From the NCBI GenBank assembly GCA_963662525.1, contig OY759717.1, positions 3,162,001 through 3,226,000 of the forward strand: a stretch of 64,000 bases of DNA. The letters are read 5' to 3'. The number at the start of each line of letters is the position of its first letter. The first letter of the stretch is position 1. Below the pieces are notes generated by a model. That model saw only the letters and a list, made by a program, of their open reading frames with translations, was not told the DNA's origin and searched no databases. Of this stretch, positions 36,936 to 45,538 are shown in pieces. A program made the position numbers and the translations under genes. This stretch comes from CAZSDU01 sp963662525 (GTDB taxonomy: Bacteria; Bacteroidota; Bacteroidia; Bacteroidales; FEN-979).

Positions 36936-38147
36936 TTAATCCAGTTCATCCTCATCATGGGATGATCTTGGATACCTGGGTTTGTATTCACGGATGATAT
37001 CGCAGTAACGATGATAAACATCATCCGCAATGGTCTCCCAATGACGGTATATTGATTTTCGCGCTCCCAAGCCGGCAAGTCTGATTATTTCAGGATATTT
37101 CATCAACTCCGAGATCAGATTTGCCAATGCTTCAGAAGAATTATCAACAAGAAAACCATTTACTTTATCGGTGATTCCTTCAGAAGCTGAACTCCTTTTC
37201 ACCAGGATCGAGGGTACATCAAAGGCTGCAGCTTCCTGCATTACCAAAGGGGAATTGTCATAGATGGAAGGAAAAACAAATAAATCGGCTAATGCATATA
37301 TATATCGGAGTTCATCACGGTTGCTGATCAGACCGAGAAATTTAACCTGATCCTTCAGTCCTGATTGCCGGACCATCTTTTTCATTTCCCTGGATGCATA
37401 TCCCTCACCCACGAAAACCATTTTGAAGGATTCATTCTTGCTTTTCAGAAGTGGTAAGGCTTCCAGTATCATTCTTACATTTTTCTCCCACCTGTGCTGC
37501 CCTACAAATAAAAGCACAAAGTCATTGGCATCAAACCCGGTTATTCCCAAACCCTTTTTTCTGAGTTTTATTTTCTTTGGCATAGAAGGGATCTCCATAT
37601 CCGTCCCGTTGGGGATGATCTCAAATTTCCCTTTATATCCATATTCCCGAAGAGTTTCACCGGTGGCCTTGTTCGGCACCCAAACAACATTGGCGGTCAG
37701 ATAGAAATCAAGCGTCAGGTTCATCAGGAAATCGACGAATAGATCGTTATTCAGTACTTTTTTAAAATCCTCTTTATATTTTGAATGAAATGTCGCCACC
37801 AGCGGAACATCGAGGCTCCTGGCTAATTTTTGCGCAAGTTGCCCGCTGATAAAAGGACTGTGTGCATGGAGAATGTCGAACCTGGTTTTTTTAAGCTTCT
37901 TTTTAAATTTAATATCAATCAGGGGTAATCCCACCCGGTACGGATTCATTCCCGGGATCAGAACTGATTTGAAACGGTGAACCTTGTAATCTTCCTCATC
38001 TTCGGTATCACCTACTCTGGGAGCAACCAGGGCAGTTTTTCCATATTTCTCATTGAGCCAGTGTGCATAATTATGTGCTGTCATCCCAACCCCATCCATA
38101 ATGGGAAAGTAAGCATCTGTAAACTGACAAGTGGCAATTTTCATCAT
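36936..38147 (-). CDS. GT4-family glycosyltransferase
   Basis: A 403-residue cytosolic GT-B glycosyltransferase. N-terminal acceptor domain: TDAYFPIMDGVGMTAHNYAHWL, ILHAHSPFISGQLAQKLA and ATFHSKYKEDF. C-terminal donor domain: FVGQHRWEKNVRMILEAL, LADLFVFPSIYDNSPLVMQEAAAFDVPSI with the E-x7-E region, and SSASEGITDKVNGFLVDN. The layout resembles diacylglycerol or phosphatidylinositol glucosyl/mannosyltransferases. The acceptor is unknown. Translation may start at the first or second of two adjacent Met codons. Confidence 0.86.
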   Translation of the reverse strand: MMKIATCQFTDAYFPIMDGVGMTAHNYAHWLNEKYGKTALVAPRVGDTEDEEDYKVHRFKSVLIPGMNPYRVGLPLIDIKFKKKLKKTRFDILHAHSPFISGQLAQKLARSLDVPLVATFHSKYKEDFKKVLNNDLFVDFLMNLTLDFYLTANVVWVPNKATGETLREYGYKGKFEIIPNGTDMEIPSMPKKIKLRKKGLGITGFDANDFVLLFVGQHRWEKNVRMILEALPLLKSKNESFKMVFVGEGYASREMKKMVRQSGLKDQVKFLGLISNRDELRYIYALADLFVFPSIYDNSPLVMQEAAAFDVPSILVKRSSASEGITDKVNGFLVDNSSEALANLISELMKYPEIIRLAGLGARKSIYRHWETIADDVYHRYCDIIREYKPRYPRSSHDEDELD

Positions 38148-38232
38148 ACCGTATTTTTATGCAAATATCGGTATCAGTATTTGAAAATTCCCGGAAGCAA
38201 TGATTTGTTAATGAAGATTTAATACGGGAGAA

Positions 38233-39591
38233 TCAGCCTATCCAAATGGTCTTCATATTGACGAACTCTCGGATGCCATAAAGTCCAAGCTCCCGGCCAT
38301 AACCAGATTTATTGATACCGCCAAAGGGAAGTCGGGGATCGGATTTCGTCATTCCATTGACAAACATGGCCCCGGTATTGATCTTCCGGGCAATGGCCTC
38401 GCCACGATCCAGGTCGCGGGTCCAGACACAGCCTCCTAACCCGAATTCCGTATCATTGGCCACGGCAATGGCTTCCTCTTCACTGGCTACCCGGATCACT
38501 GCTACAACTGGCCCGAAGGTTTCCTGGCTGTATACGGCCATCCTTTTGGAAACATGATCCAGGATGGTGGGTTCAAAATAACAACCGGGGCGATCAGGAC
38601 GCCGGCCACCTAAAATCAGCATTGCACCGGAAGCAATAGATTCCTTGACCTGCCTTTCAATATCATCAACCAGATCGGGACGTGCCAGCGGACTTACCTG
38701 GGTTAACGGATCCATAGGATCGCCGGTATTCAAGGCTTCCATCTTGCTTTTTAAACGATTGACAAATTCATCAGCCACTTGCTCCACGACAATGAATCTT
38801 TTAGCCGCTATACAGCTTTGGCCCTGGTTGATCATCCTGGCAGTAACGGCAGTATTGACAGCAGCTTCAAGATTTGCGTCTTCCAGCACGATGAAAGGAT
38901 CTGACCCACCAAGTTCAAGCAAACTCTTTTTAATATGCTTACCAGCCAGAGAAGCCACCTGACTGCCGGCATATTCACTGCCGGTTAATGATACGGCTTT
39001 AACCAAAGGATGGGTGATTACCGGTTCAACCTGCGATGACGGGATCATCAGGGTACGGAACAGATTGGATGGAAATCCTGCTTCAATAAAAATATTTTCG
39101 ATTGCCAGGGCACAGCCGGGGACATTGGAAGCATGTTTCAGTACTGCCGCATTGCCGGCCATCAGCGTGGGTGCGGCAAAGCGGAAAACTTGCCAGAAAG
39201 GAAAATTCCATGGCATTACAGCAAGGATTACTCCAATTGGCTGAAATGTAACAAAACTCTTACTTGCATCTGAAGGTATGATCTCTTCAGCCAGCATGCC
39301 GGCAGCCTTTTCTGCGTAGAAGTCGCATACCAGGGCACTTTTTTCAATCTCTGCCTGAGATTCTCTGAGGATCTTCCCCATTTCCATCGTCATCAGCTTC
39401 GCCCATTCATCCTTCCGGCTACGCAGTATTTGTGCCGCTTTCTGGAATAAATTTCCACGATATTCAAAGGAAGTCTCCTTCCATGAAAGCCAGGTCTGAT
39501 GAACAGATTCAATGATCTGCCTGATTTCGTCACCAGAGTGCTCCGTATATTCACGGATCACCTGATTATTCAACGGATTAATGCTTCTCAT
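38233..39591 (-). CDS. NAD(P)-dependent aldehyde dehydrogenase (succinate-semialdehyde dehydrogenase-like)
   Basis: A 452-residue ALDH-superfamily enzyme. It begins MRSINPLNNQVIREY, as short GabD/Sad-type enzymes do. PWNFPFWQVFRFAAPTLMAGN and LTGSEYAGSQVA (cofactor) are followed by the active Glu in LELGGSDPFIVLEDA and the catalytic Cys in NQGQSCIAAKR. EPTILDHV and FGGINKSGYGRELG close it. Oxidation of succinate semialdehyde is the nearest named activity; other short aldehydes are possible. A heptameric array separates it from uvrA upstream. Confidence 0.88.
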   Translation of the reverse strand: MRSINPLNNQVIREYTEHSGDEIRQIIESVHQTWLSWKETSFEYRGNLFQKAAQILRSRKDEWAKLMTMEMGKILRESQAEIEKSALVCDFYAEKAAGMLAEEIIPSDASKSFVTFQPIGVILAVMPWNFPFWQVFRFAAPTLMAGNAAVLKHASNVPGCALAIENIFIEAGFPSNLFRTLMIPSSQVEPVITHPLVKAVSLTGSEYAGSQVASLAGKHIKKSLLELGGSDPFIVLEDANLEAAVNTAVTARMINQGQSCIAAKRFIVVEQVADEFVNRLKSKMEALNTGDPMDPLTQVSPLARPDLVDDIERQVKESIASGAMLILGGRRPDRPGCYFEPTILDHVSKRMAVYSQETFGPVVAVIRVASEEEAIAVANDTEFGLGGCVWTRDLDRGEAIARKINTGAMFVNGMTKSDPRLPFGGINKSGYGRELGLYGIREFVNMKTIWIG

Positions 39592-39623
39592 AAAACATAG
39601 GATTAAGTCTATATTCTCATTTT

Positions 39624-39656
39624 TAACTCCTAATTCCTAACTCTTAATTCCTAATT
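39624..39656. repeat. Heptameric tandem repeat (TAACTCC / TAATTCC)
   Basis: Units TAACTCC, TAATTCC, TAACTCT, TAATTCC, TAATT. On the minus strand they encode the last residues (LGIKS) and TAG stop of uvrA. Confidence 0.88.
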
Positions 39657-42462
39657 TTTCTTTCAGGAAATATCCCGTATATGATCCCTTATCTTTTGCC
39701 AGTTCTTCCGGAGTACCTTCATAAACAAGGTTTCCTCCTGTATCTCCGCCTTCCTTTCCCAGGTCGATGACCCAGTCGGCACATTTGATGACTTCCGGAT
39801 TATGCTCAATCACCAGGATTGTATGCCCATGAACAATCAGAGAATCAAAAGCTATCAGGAGTTTGTGTATGTCGTGAAAATGAAGTCCGGTAGTTGGTTC
39901 GTCAAAAATAAACAGGGTCGGTTTTTCACTGTTTCCCTTGGAAAGGAAGAAAGCCAGCTTGATACGCTGCGCTTCACCGCCTGAAAGGGTGGAGGATGAC
40001 TGTCCCAGCCTGAGATATCCTAATCCCACATCCTGCAATGGTTTTAATTTCGCCAGTATGCGTTTTTCAGGTGCACTGGGTTTGAATTCAGGATTGAAAA
40101 ATTCCATGGCTTCATCCACGGTCATATTCAGGATATCCACGATGTTTTTCTCCCGGTATTTTACATCCAGCACTTCTTCCTTAAAGCGGTGTCCTTTGCA
40201 GCTTTCACAGGGAAGAAAGAGATCAGCCATGAATTGCATTTCAATTTTTACTACTCCTTCGCCTTCACAATCTTCACAACGCCCGCCTTCAATATTGAAG
40301 GAAAAATACCCGGGCTTGTAACCCCTTACTTTGGCTAATTGTTGCTCGGAATAGAGATTTCTTATTTCATCGAAAGCCTTGATATAAGTAGCAGGATTCG
40401 ACCTGGAAGAACGTCCGATCGGGTTCTGGTCAACCATTTCCACGGCTCCGATACGGTTGATATCGCCATCAAGCCGATCGAATTTACCTGTCTTTTCCCC
40501 ATATCCACCGTACATCTTCTTCAGGGCAGGGTAGAGGATGCGTTTCACCAGGGAAGTCTTTCCCGATCCGCTTACACCGGTGATCACCGTAAAAACATGC
40601 AAAGGAATTTTTACTGTAATATTTTTCAGGTTGTTTTCCCTGGCCCCTTTGATTTCAATGAATTCCTTCCATTGGCGCCTGCTGGCGGGCAACTCAATTT
40701 TCAGGTGATGGTTCAGGTACTGACCGGTCAGGCTAACCTTATCCTGCATCAGGGCTTCAAAATTCCCCTGGAACATGATTTCACCTCCGTGGCTGCCTGC
40801 CAGCGGACCGATATCAATCACCTGGTCGGCTGCCTTGATGATCTCCTCTTCATGCTCTACCACGATAACGGTGTTCCCTACATCACGAAGTCGCAGCAGA
40901 ACCTTGATGAGCCGCTGGGTATCGCGGGGATGAAGTCCGATGCTGGGTTCATCCAGGATATACATGGATCCGACCAGGCTGCTGCCAAGGGCGGTGGAAA
41001 GGTTGATGCGCTGTGATTCCCCTCCTGAAAGCGAGGATGATAAGCGGTTCAGGTTCAGATACCCGAGTCCAACATCATTCAACACTTCCAGGCGGTTATT
41101 GATCTCGATCAGCAGTCTGCGGCTTAAAATCTTTTCGTACTCATTCAGTTCAAGCCGGCTGAAAAATGAGGTCAGTTCAGTTACCGGCATCAGGACCAGT
41201 TCGCTGATGGACCTGCCATTGATCCTTACATAATTCGCATCCTTGCGTAAACGGGTTCCCTTGCATTCCGGGCAAACGGTCTTTCCCCTGTACCGAGACA
41301 TCATTACCCGGTACTGGATCTTGTAATTCTGGGTTTCAATATATTCGAAAAACTTGTTCAGGCCTTTGAAATATTTGTTTCCTGTCCAAAGCAAGTCTTT
41401 CTGTAACTGGGTGAGTTCAAAGAATGGTTTGTGTATAGGGAAATCAAATTTATAGGCATTGAGCAGCAGTTCCTGCTTCCATTCTCCCATCTTTTCACCT
41501 TTCCAGCAGGCAACGGCTTCATCATAAACGGAAAGGCTTTTATTGGGGATCACCAGGTCTTCGTCGATGCCAATCACACTACCGAATCCTTCACAGGCTT
41601 TACAAGCTCCGTAAGGGTTGTTGAAGCTGAACAGGTTTTCTGATGGTTCTTCAAAAATGATACCGTCTGCTTCAAATTTATTGGAAAATGTCCTTCTGAT
41701 TTTTGCTCCTGAAACCATCTCCACCATGCAACTGCCATGACTTTCAAAGAATGCTGTTTGAACAGAATCGGCAATCCTTCCGGGGAGATCTTCATCGGCA
41801 TGCTGAACCGCAAAACGGTCAACAAGGATAAAAAACTGACTGAATGCCGGAAGCTTTTCATGTTCCAGATCCTCAAGCTGAAGCAATTGCTCGTCCATCA
41901 TCACCCGCGAAAACCCCTGCTGCAGCAATACCTGGCATTTCTGCTCCAGGTTACCGTTCATCAGTTTCAGATCAAGGGGAGCAAAAATGCTGACCCGGGA
42001 ATCTTCAGCCAGTTCCATAATGGCATCCACGACATCGGTTACGCTGTCGCGCCTGACCTGGTCGCCGGAAACCGGTGAAATGGTTTTCCCGATACGGGCA
42101 AAAAGCAGCTTCAGGTACTCATATATTTCTGTGGATGTTCCCACCGTGGATCTTGGGTTCAGGGTGTTGACCCGCTGTTCTATGGCAATGGCAGGGGCAA
42201 TCCCTGAGATGCTGTCAACTTCCGGTTTGCTCATCCTTCCCAGGAATTGCCGGGCATAAGCGCTCAGGCTTTCCACATAGCGCCGTTGTCCTTCGGCATA
42301 CAAGGTATCGAAAGCCAGGGATGATTTTCCTGAACCTGACAAACCGGTAATGACCACGAATTTGTTGCGTGGTATAGACAGGTTTATATTTTTAAGATTA
42401 TTGACCCGGGCGCCTTTGATGATGATGAAATCCCTCGGATCCGGCGTATTTACATTCGTCAT
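39637..42462 (-). CDS. uvrA: Excinuclease ABC subunit A
   Basis: A 941-residue DNA-damage recognition ATPase of nucleotide excision repair. First Walker A ITGLSGSGKSSLAFDTLYAEGQRRYVESLSAYARQFLG; zinc motif CKACEGFG and CPECKGTRL; ABC signature SSSLSGGESQRINL. Second Walker A ITGVSGSGKTSLVKR; second zinc module CEDCEGEGV...CESCKGHRF; second signature SSTLSGGEAQRIKL and IFDEPTTGLH. Length matches UvrA (about 940). The last five residues come from a tandem repeat. Confidence 0.97.
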   Translation of the reverse strand: MTNVNTPDPRDFIIIKGARVNNLKNINLSIPRNKFVVITGLSGSGKSSLAFDTLYAEGQRRYVESLSAYARQFLGRMSKPEVDSISGIAPAIAIEQRVNTLNPRSTVGTSTEIYEYLKLLFARIGKTISPVSGDQVRRDSVTDVVDAIMELAEDSRVSIFAPLDLKLMNGNLEQKCQVLLQQGFSRVMMDEQLLQLEDLEHEKLPAFSQFFILVDRFAVQHADEDLPGRIADSVQTAFFESHGSCMVEMVSGAKIRRTFSNKFEADGIIFEEPSENLFSFNNPYGACKACEGFGSVIGIDEDLVIPNKSLSVYDEAVACWKGEKMGEWKQELLLNAYKFDFPIHKPFFELTQLQKDLLWTGNKYFKGLNKFFEYIETQNYKIQYRVMMSRYRGKTVCPECKGTRLRKDANYVRINGRSISELVLMPVTELTSFFSRLELNEYEKILSRRLLIEINNRLEVLNDVGLGYLNLNRLSSSLSGGESQRINLSTALGSSLVGSMYILDEPSIGLHPRDTQRLIKVLLRLRDVGNTVIVVEHEEEIIKAADQVIDIGPLAGSHGGEIMFQGNFEALMQDKVSLTGQYLNHHLKIELPASRRQWKEFIEIKGARENNLKNITVKIPLHVFTVITGVSGSGKTSLVKRILYPALKKMYGGYGEKTGKFDRLDGDINRIGAVEMVDQNPIGRSSRSNPATYIKAFDEIRNLYSEQQLAKVRGYKPGYFSFNIEGGRCEDCEGEGVVKIEMQFMADLFLPCESCKGHRFKEEVLDVKYREKNIVDILNMTVDEAMEFFNPEFKPSAPEKRILAKLKPLQDVGLGYLRLGQSSSTLSGGEAQRIKLAFFLSKGNSEKPTLFIFDEPTTGLHFHDIHKLLIAFDSLIVHGHTILVIEHNPEVIKCADWVIDLGKEGGDTGGNLVYEGTPEELAKDKGSYTGYFLKEKLGIKS

Positions 42463-42505
42463 ATGCTTTGTGAGACCTGCAAAAACAGCAAAATTATAAA
42501 GAAAA

Positions 42506-42536
42506 CTTGCTTTTTTGTTTTTTTTATTTACATTTG
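42506..42536 (+). promoter_or_regulatory. Bacteroidota-type promoter of the sigma factor gene
   Basis: CTTG at 42506-42509, a 19-base spacer and TACATTTG at 42529-42536. The predicted leader is about 120 bases and contains a GCGCAA/TTGCGC inverted repeat near 42578-42602. A GGAG lies just before the ATG, a purine-rich site that is uncommon in Bacteroidota. Confidence 0.6.
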
Positions 42537-42665
42537 TGCAACCAAAGTGGGGTAAAAACGTACTAATCTATTAACAGCGCAACATTTTTTATTCCTTGCG
42601 CATAACACATAGGAGGGACACTATAGGCTGATATCTACTCTTTTTGACTAAAAAAAGGAGACCCA

Positions 42666-43250
42666 ATGCAAGCCCAAGTCATGACAGACCAGGAGCTGAT
42701 TGGCAGGTATCTAGCCGGTCATCAATCCGCCCTCGAGAAACTCATTCATCGTCACAAGAACCGTGTTTTCGCCTATATCCTTATGGTTGTTAAGGATAAA
42801 GATCTCGCAGAAGACCTGTTCCAGGACACTTTCATCAAGGTGATCAATACTTTCCGATCCGGCCAGTATAAGGAAGAAGGGAAATTCATACAATGGGTCA
42901 TGCGGATTGCCCATAACCTGATCATCGATTATTTCCGCAAGGCAAAAAGAATTCCCATCATCGACAATCACGACGATTACGATATCTTCGATAAAGTCAG
43001 GATCCCGGTGGAATCGGTCGAGGAAATGCTGATCACGGAACAGATCCACAAGGATGTGAAAAAGCTCATCGAATATCTTCCCGAAGAACAGAAGGAAGTT
43101 TTGGTGATGCGTCATTATGGTGACATGAGTTTTAAAGACATCGCCGAAGTGACCAATGTGAGCATCAATACTGCCTTGGGCCGAATGCGCTATGCCCTCA
43201 TCAATCTTCGCAAACTGGTCAAGGAGAATAATGTGATCCTGTCGGTGTAG
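42666..43250 (+). CDS. ECF-like sigma-70 family RNA polymerase sigma factor
   Basis: A 194-residue sigma factor with regions 2 and 4 only. Region 2: LIHRHKNRVFAYILMVVKDKDLAEDLFQDTFIKV and the -10 recognition helix WVMRIAHNLIIDYFRK. Region 4: LPEEQKEVLVMRHYGDMSFKDIAEVTNVSINTALGRMRYALINL. No anti-sigma factor is adjacent. Such stand-alone Bacteroidota factors may be general rather than stress-specific. AAAAAGGAG lies just before the ATG. A 63-codon gene follows about 100 bases downstream. Confidence 0.92.
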   Translation: MQAQVMTDQELIGRYLAGHQSALEKLIHRHKNRVFAYILMVVKDKDLAEDLFQDTFIKVINTFRSGQYKEEGKFIQWVMRIAHNLIIDYFRKAKRIPIIDNHDDYDIFDKVRIPVESVEEMLITEQIHKDVKKLIEYLPEEQKEVLVMRHYGDMSFKDIAEVTNVSINTALGRMRYALINLRKLVKENNVILSV

Positions 43251-43349
43251 GTAGCAAATCAGCTAAACAGCGAAATTATTTTTCAACTGTTAAAATATTG
43301 GGAAATATATCCCGTTTCATAAGTATGAATAATATTTCAAACCAATATT

Positions 43350-43541
43350 ATGCCTATGAAGCGAGCTGCTACTATTTATTCTTTGATTTCAAAGGAAAAT
43401 GTAAATTCTTCTGATAACAGGAGGAAAAGAAATGAAACCGGTCCCAGTGCATCGGTAATAAGGAACATCCTGAATTATTCAAAAGCACTCTCTGTGCTGC
43501 ACACAAAAGATGCCGGAATTATTCACCTGGTGATGAACTAA
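43350..43541 (+). CDS. Small conserved-looking protein downstream of the sigma factor
   Basis: A 63-residue protein (or 61 from the second Met). It has a Ser/Asn-rich first half (YSLISKENVNSSDNRRKRNE) and an amphipathic second half, VIRNILNYSKALSVLHTKDAG, ending LVMN. I recall similar short proteins ending in ILNYSKAL...MN in Bacteroidota, but cannot give a function. Its stop sits directly against a strong terminator hairpin, which supports a real transcript. A role tied to the sigma factor is possible but unproven. Confidence 0.55.
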   Translation: MPMKRAATIYSLISKENVNSSDNRRKRNETGPSASVIRNILNYSKALSVLHTKDAGIIHLVMN

Positions 43542-43569
43542 AAAAAGGCGGCCGAGAGGCTGCCTTTTT
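43542..43569. terminator. Two-way intrinsic terminator
   Basis: Stem AAAAAGGCGGCC (43542-43553), GAGA tetraloop, stem GGCTGCCTTTTT (43558-43569), with one G-U pair. It has A and T runs on both sides, so it serves both the small plus-strand gene and the convergent rplS. Confidence 0.88.
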
Positions 43570-43572
43570 ATT

Positions 43573-43938
43573 TTACTTTCTTTCTTCCTTGATGCGGGCT
43601 TTCTTACCCTGTAATCCACGGAGGTAGAAAATACGGGCCCTTCTTACAACGCCATGTTTGTTGACTTCGATCTTTTCAATAAAGGGAGAAGTAATGGGGA
43701 ATATTCTTTCTACACCGATATTGCCGGAAATTTTCCTGACGGTGAAAGTTTCATTCATTCCTTTTCCGGAACGCTGTAAAACAACACCCTGGAAAGTCTG
43801 AATACGCTCTTTGTTCCCTTCCTTGATTTTATAATGGATGGTCACGGTATCTCCTGCTTTGAACTGAGGAAATTCATTCTTAACGATCAGGGTTTCCTCA
43901 ACAAAGTTGATAATCTCTCCTTTATTCATGGCTTTCAA
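43573..43938 (-). CDS. rplS: 50S ribosomal protein L19
   Basis: A 121-residue ribosomal protein at the 30S-50S interface. Family strings: FKAGDTVTIHYKIKEGNKERIQTFQGVVLQRSGKG, TFTVRKISGNIGVERIFPI and the C-terminal VRRARIFYLRGLQGKKARIKE. Length is normal. It follows trmD on the same strand, the usual trmD-rplS order, and ends at the two-way terminator. Confidence 0.97.
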   Translation of the reverse strand: MKAMNKGEIINFVEETLIVKNEFPQFKAGDTVTIHYKIKEGNKERIQTFQGVVLQRSGKGMNETFTVRKISGNIGVERIFPITSPFIEKIEVNKHGVVRRARIFYLRGLQGKKARIKEERK

Positions 43939-43968
43939 TAATTAAACGGGTTTGCACTAAAAAGGCTG

Positions 43969-43976
43969 CAAATTTA
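43969..43976 (-). promoter_or_regulatory. Putative -7 element of rplS
   Basis: On the minus strand TAAATTTG lies 30 bases before the rplS start and matches TAnnTTTG. No clear -33. Confidence 0.4.
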
Positions 43977-44035
43977 CAAATTATTTAAACAAAATAAAAC
44001 TTTCCGGGAAAATTTATCTAATCGGCCCGGCAGGC

Positions 44036-44710
44036 TTATTTCAGAAGATCAGGCCGGCGTTCACGGGTGCGCTCGAGGGATTGCTCCAGTCTCCATTTCG
44101 CAATTTCCTTGTCATTCCCCGACAGGAGGACATCCGGAACCTTATAACCCCTGAAATCAGCCGGACGGGTGTAAGCTGGTGGCGATAATAAACCATCCTG
44201 GTATGAATCCGACAGCGCTGAGGTTTCATCGTTCAGCACACCGGGGATCAGACGCACGATCGTATCAGTAAGCACAACAGCAGCCATTTCGCCACCTGAA
44301 AGAACATAATTGCCAATGGAAATTTCCCTGGTGATAAAATGTTTCCGGATCCGTTCATCAATGCCTTTGTAATGCCCGCAGAGAAAGATCATATTCTGAT
44401 TTAACGAAAGCTGGTTGGCCAAATGCTGATCCAGTAATTCCCCGTCAGGGCTCAGATAAATGATCTCATTATAAACGGATTTTGATTGCAGGTCTTCGAT
44501 ACAATTGACCACCGGTTCAGGCATCATCACCATCCCGGCTCCTCCGCCATAGGGATAATCGTCCACATTTTTATGCTTTCCCTTCGACCAGTTACGGATA
44601 TTCAACAGATTGATCTGAACCAGTCCCTTTTCGGCAGCCCTTTTTATAATGGAATGACGGAAAGGCCCATCAAACATCTCCGGAAACAAGGTTAAAATAT
44701 CAATCTGCAT
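44036..44710 (-). CDS. trmD: tRNA (guanine-37-N1)-methyltransferase
   Basis: A 224-residue SPOUT (knotted) methyltransferase that modifies G37 of tRNAs. MQIDILTLFPEMFDGPFRHSIIKRA is the usual start. DDYPYGGGAGMVMMPEPV, LCGHYKGIDERI, EISIGNYVLSGGE and RLIPGVL are the knot and SAM-binding parts. The end GNDKEIAKWRLEQSLERTRERRPDLL is typical. It lies upstream of rplS in the common order. Confidence 0.97.
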   Translation of the reverse strand: MQIDILTLFPEMFDGPFRHSIIKRAAEKGLVQINLLNIRNWSKGKHKNVDDYPYGGGAGMVMMPEPVVNCIEDLQSKSVYNEIIYLSPDGELLDQHLANQLSLNQNMIFLCGHYKGIDERIRKHFITREISIGNYVLSGGEMAAVVLTDTIVRLIPGVLNDETSALSDSYQDGLLSPPAYTRPADFRGYKVPDVLLSGNDKEIAKWRLEQSLERTRERRPDLLK

Positions 44711-44730
44711 CTTTTAACGTTTAATTGATT

Positions 44731-44754
44731 AATGCAAGAATGCAGGAATGCATC
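44731..44754. repeat. Short repeat, units AATGCAAG / AATGCAGG / AATGCATC
   Basis: Three 8-bp units between trmD and the beta-lactamase-fold gene, touching the latter's stop codon. They relate (as complement) to the TGCATTCC array at 26327. Confidence 0.6.
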
Positions 44755-45538
44755 AAATTAAAATTTCAAGTCCGTCATAGGCCAGCTGGATGAAATCCGG
44801 CAGTTTTAGGTTAACTTCTTCATGTAAACCGACAAAATGGCTCAGATGTGTCAGGTAAGCTGCTTCTGGTCTTAGTTCTGACAGAATCTGCACAGCCTCG
44901 CTCACGGAGAAATGGGATACATGCTTGGAATTTCTCAGGGCATTCAGAACAATCACCCTGGAACCCCTGATCTTTTCCATTTCTTCCGGAGGGATATAAC
45001 TGGCATCGGTAATATAGGTAAAGTCGCCTATCCTGAAGCCCATGACGGGCAGCTTTTCATGCATCACTAGGATGGGTATGAATTCAACTCCCTGTATACT
45101 GAAAGGAGCTTCCGTAATGGGATGGATGGTTAGCTGTGGTGCACCAAAATAGCGGCTTTCCGAGAAAATGTAGGGAAATTCAATGCGTATGGCTTCCATT
45201 ACCCTTTCTGTGCCGTAAATATCAATTTTTTTGTTCAGAACATAATTAAAGGCACGCACATCATCAAGTCCGGCAATATGATCGCGGTGCTCATGGGTGA
45301 ATATGACCGCATCGAGGTTGGCCACATTTTCCCGCAGCATCTGTATCCTGAAATCCGGACCGCAGTCAATGACGAATGTCTTTCCATTCACCTCGATCAT
45401 AATGGAGGTGCGTAATCTTTTGTCGTGTTGGTCTGTGGAAGTACATACCGGGCAATCACAGGTGATCACCGGTACGCCGATGGAGGTGCCTGTGCCGAGA
45501 AAAGTAATGCGAAGCTGGTTATGGATAAATTCTTTCAT
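44753..45538 (-). CDS. Metallo-beta-lactamase-fold hydrolase (PhnP-like)
   Basis: A 261-residue hydrolase. Motifs: FLGTGTSIGVPVITCDCPVC (the CxCPxC loop of PhnP-type enzymes), then the DCGPDFRIQML segment. FTHEHRDHIAGLDD is the HxHxDH metal site, and TYITDASYIP and LTHLSH carry the later ligands. PhnP cleaves cyclic phosphodiesters; the substrate here is not known. It overlaps the ribF stop by 1 base. Confidence 0.88.
   Translation of the reverse strand: MKEFIHNQLRITFLGTGTSIGVPVITCDCPVCTSTDQHDKRLRTSIMIEVNGKTFVIDCGPDFRIQMLRENVANLDAVIFTHEHRDHIAGLDDVRAFNYVLNKKIDIYGTERVMEAIRIEFPYIFSESRYFGAPQLTIHPITEAPFSIQGVEFIPILVMHEKLPVMGFRIGDFTYITDASYIPPEEMEKIRGSRVIVLNALRNSKHVSHFSVSEAVQILSELRPEAAYLTHLSHFVGLHEEVNLKLPDFIQLAYDGLEILI

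Noticed and set aside
42463..42665. A riboswitch in the sigma-factor leader
   Set aside because: Only a 6-bp inverted repeat is present; no match to a known riboswitch core.
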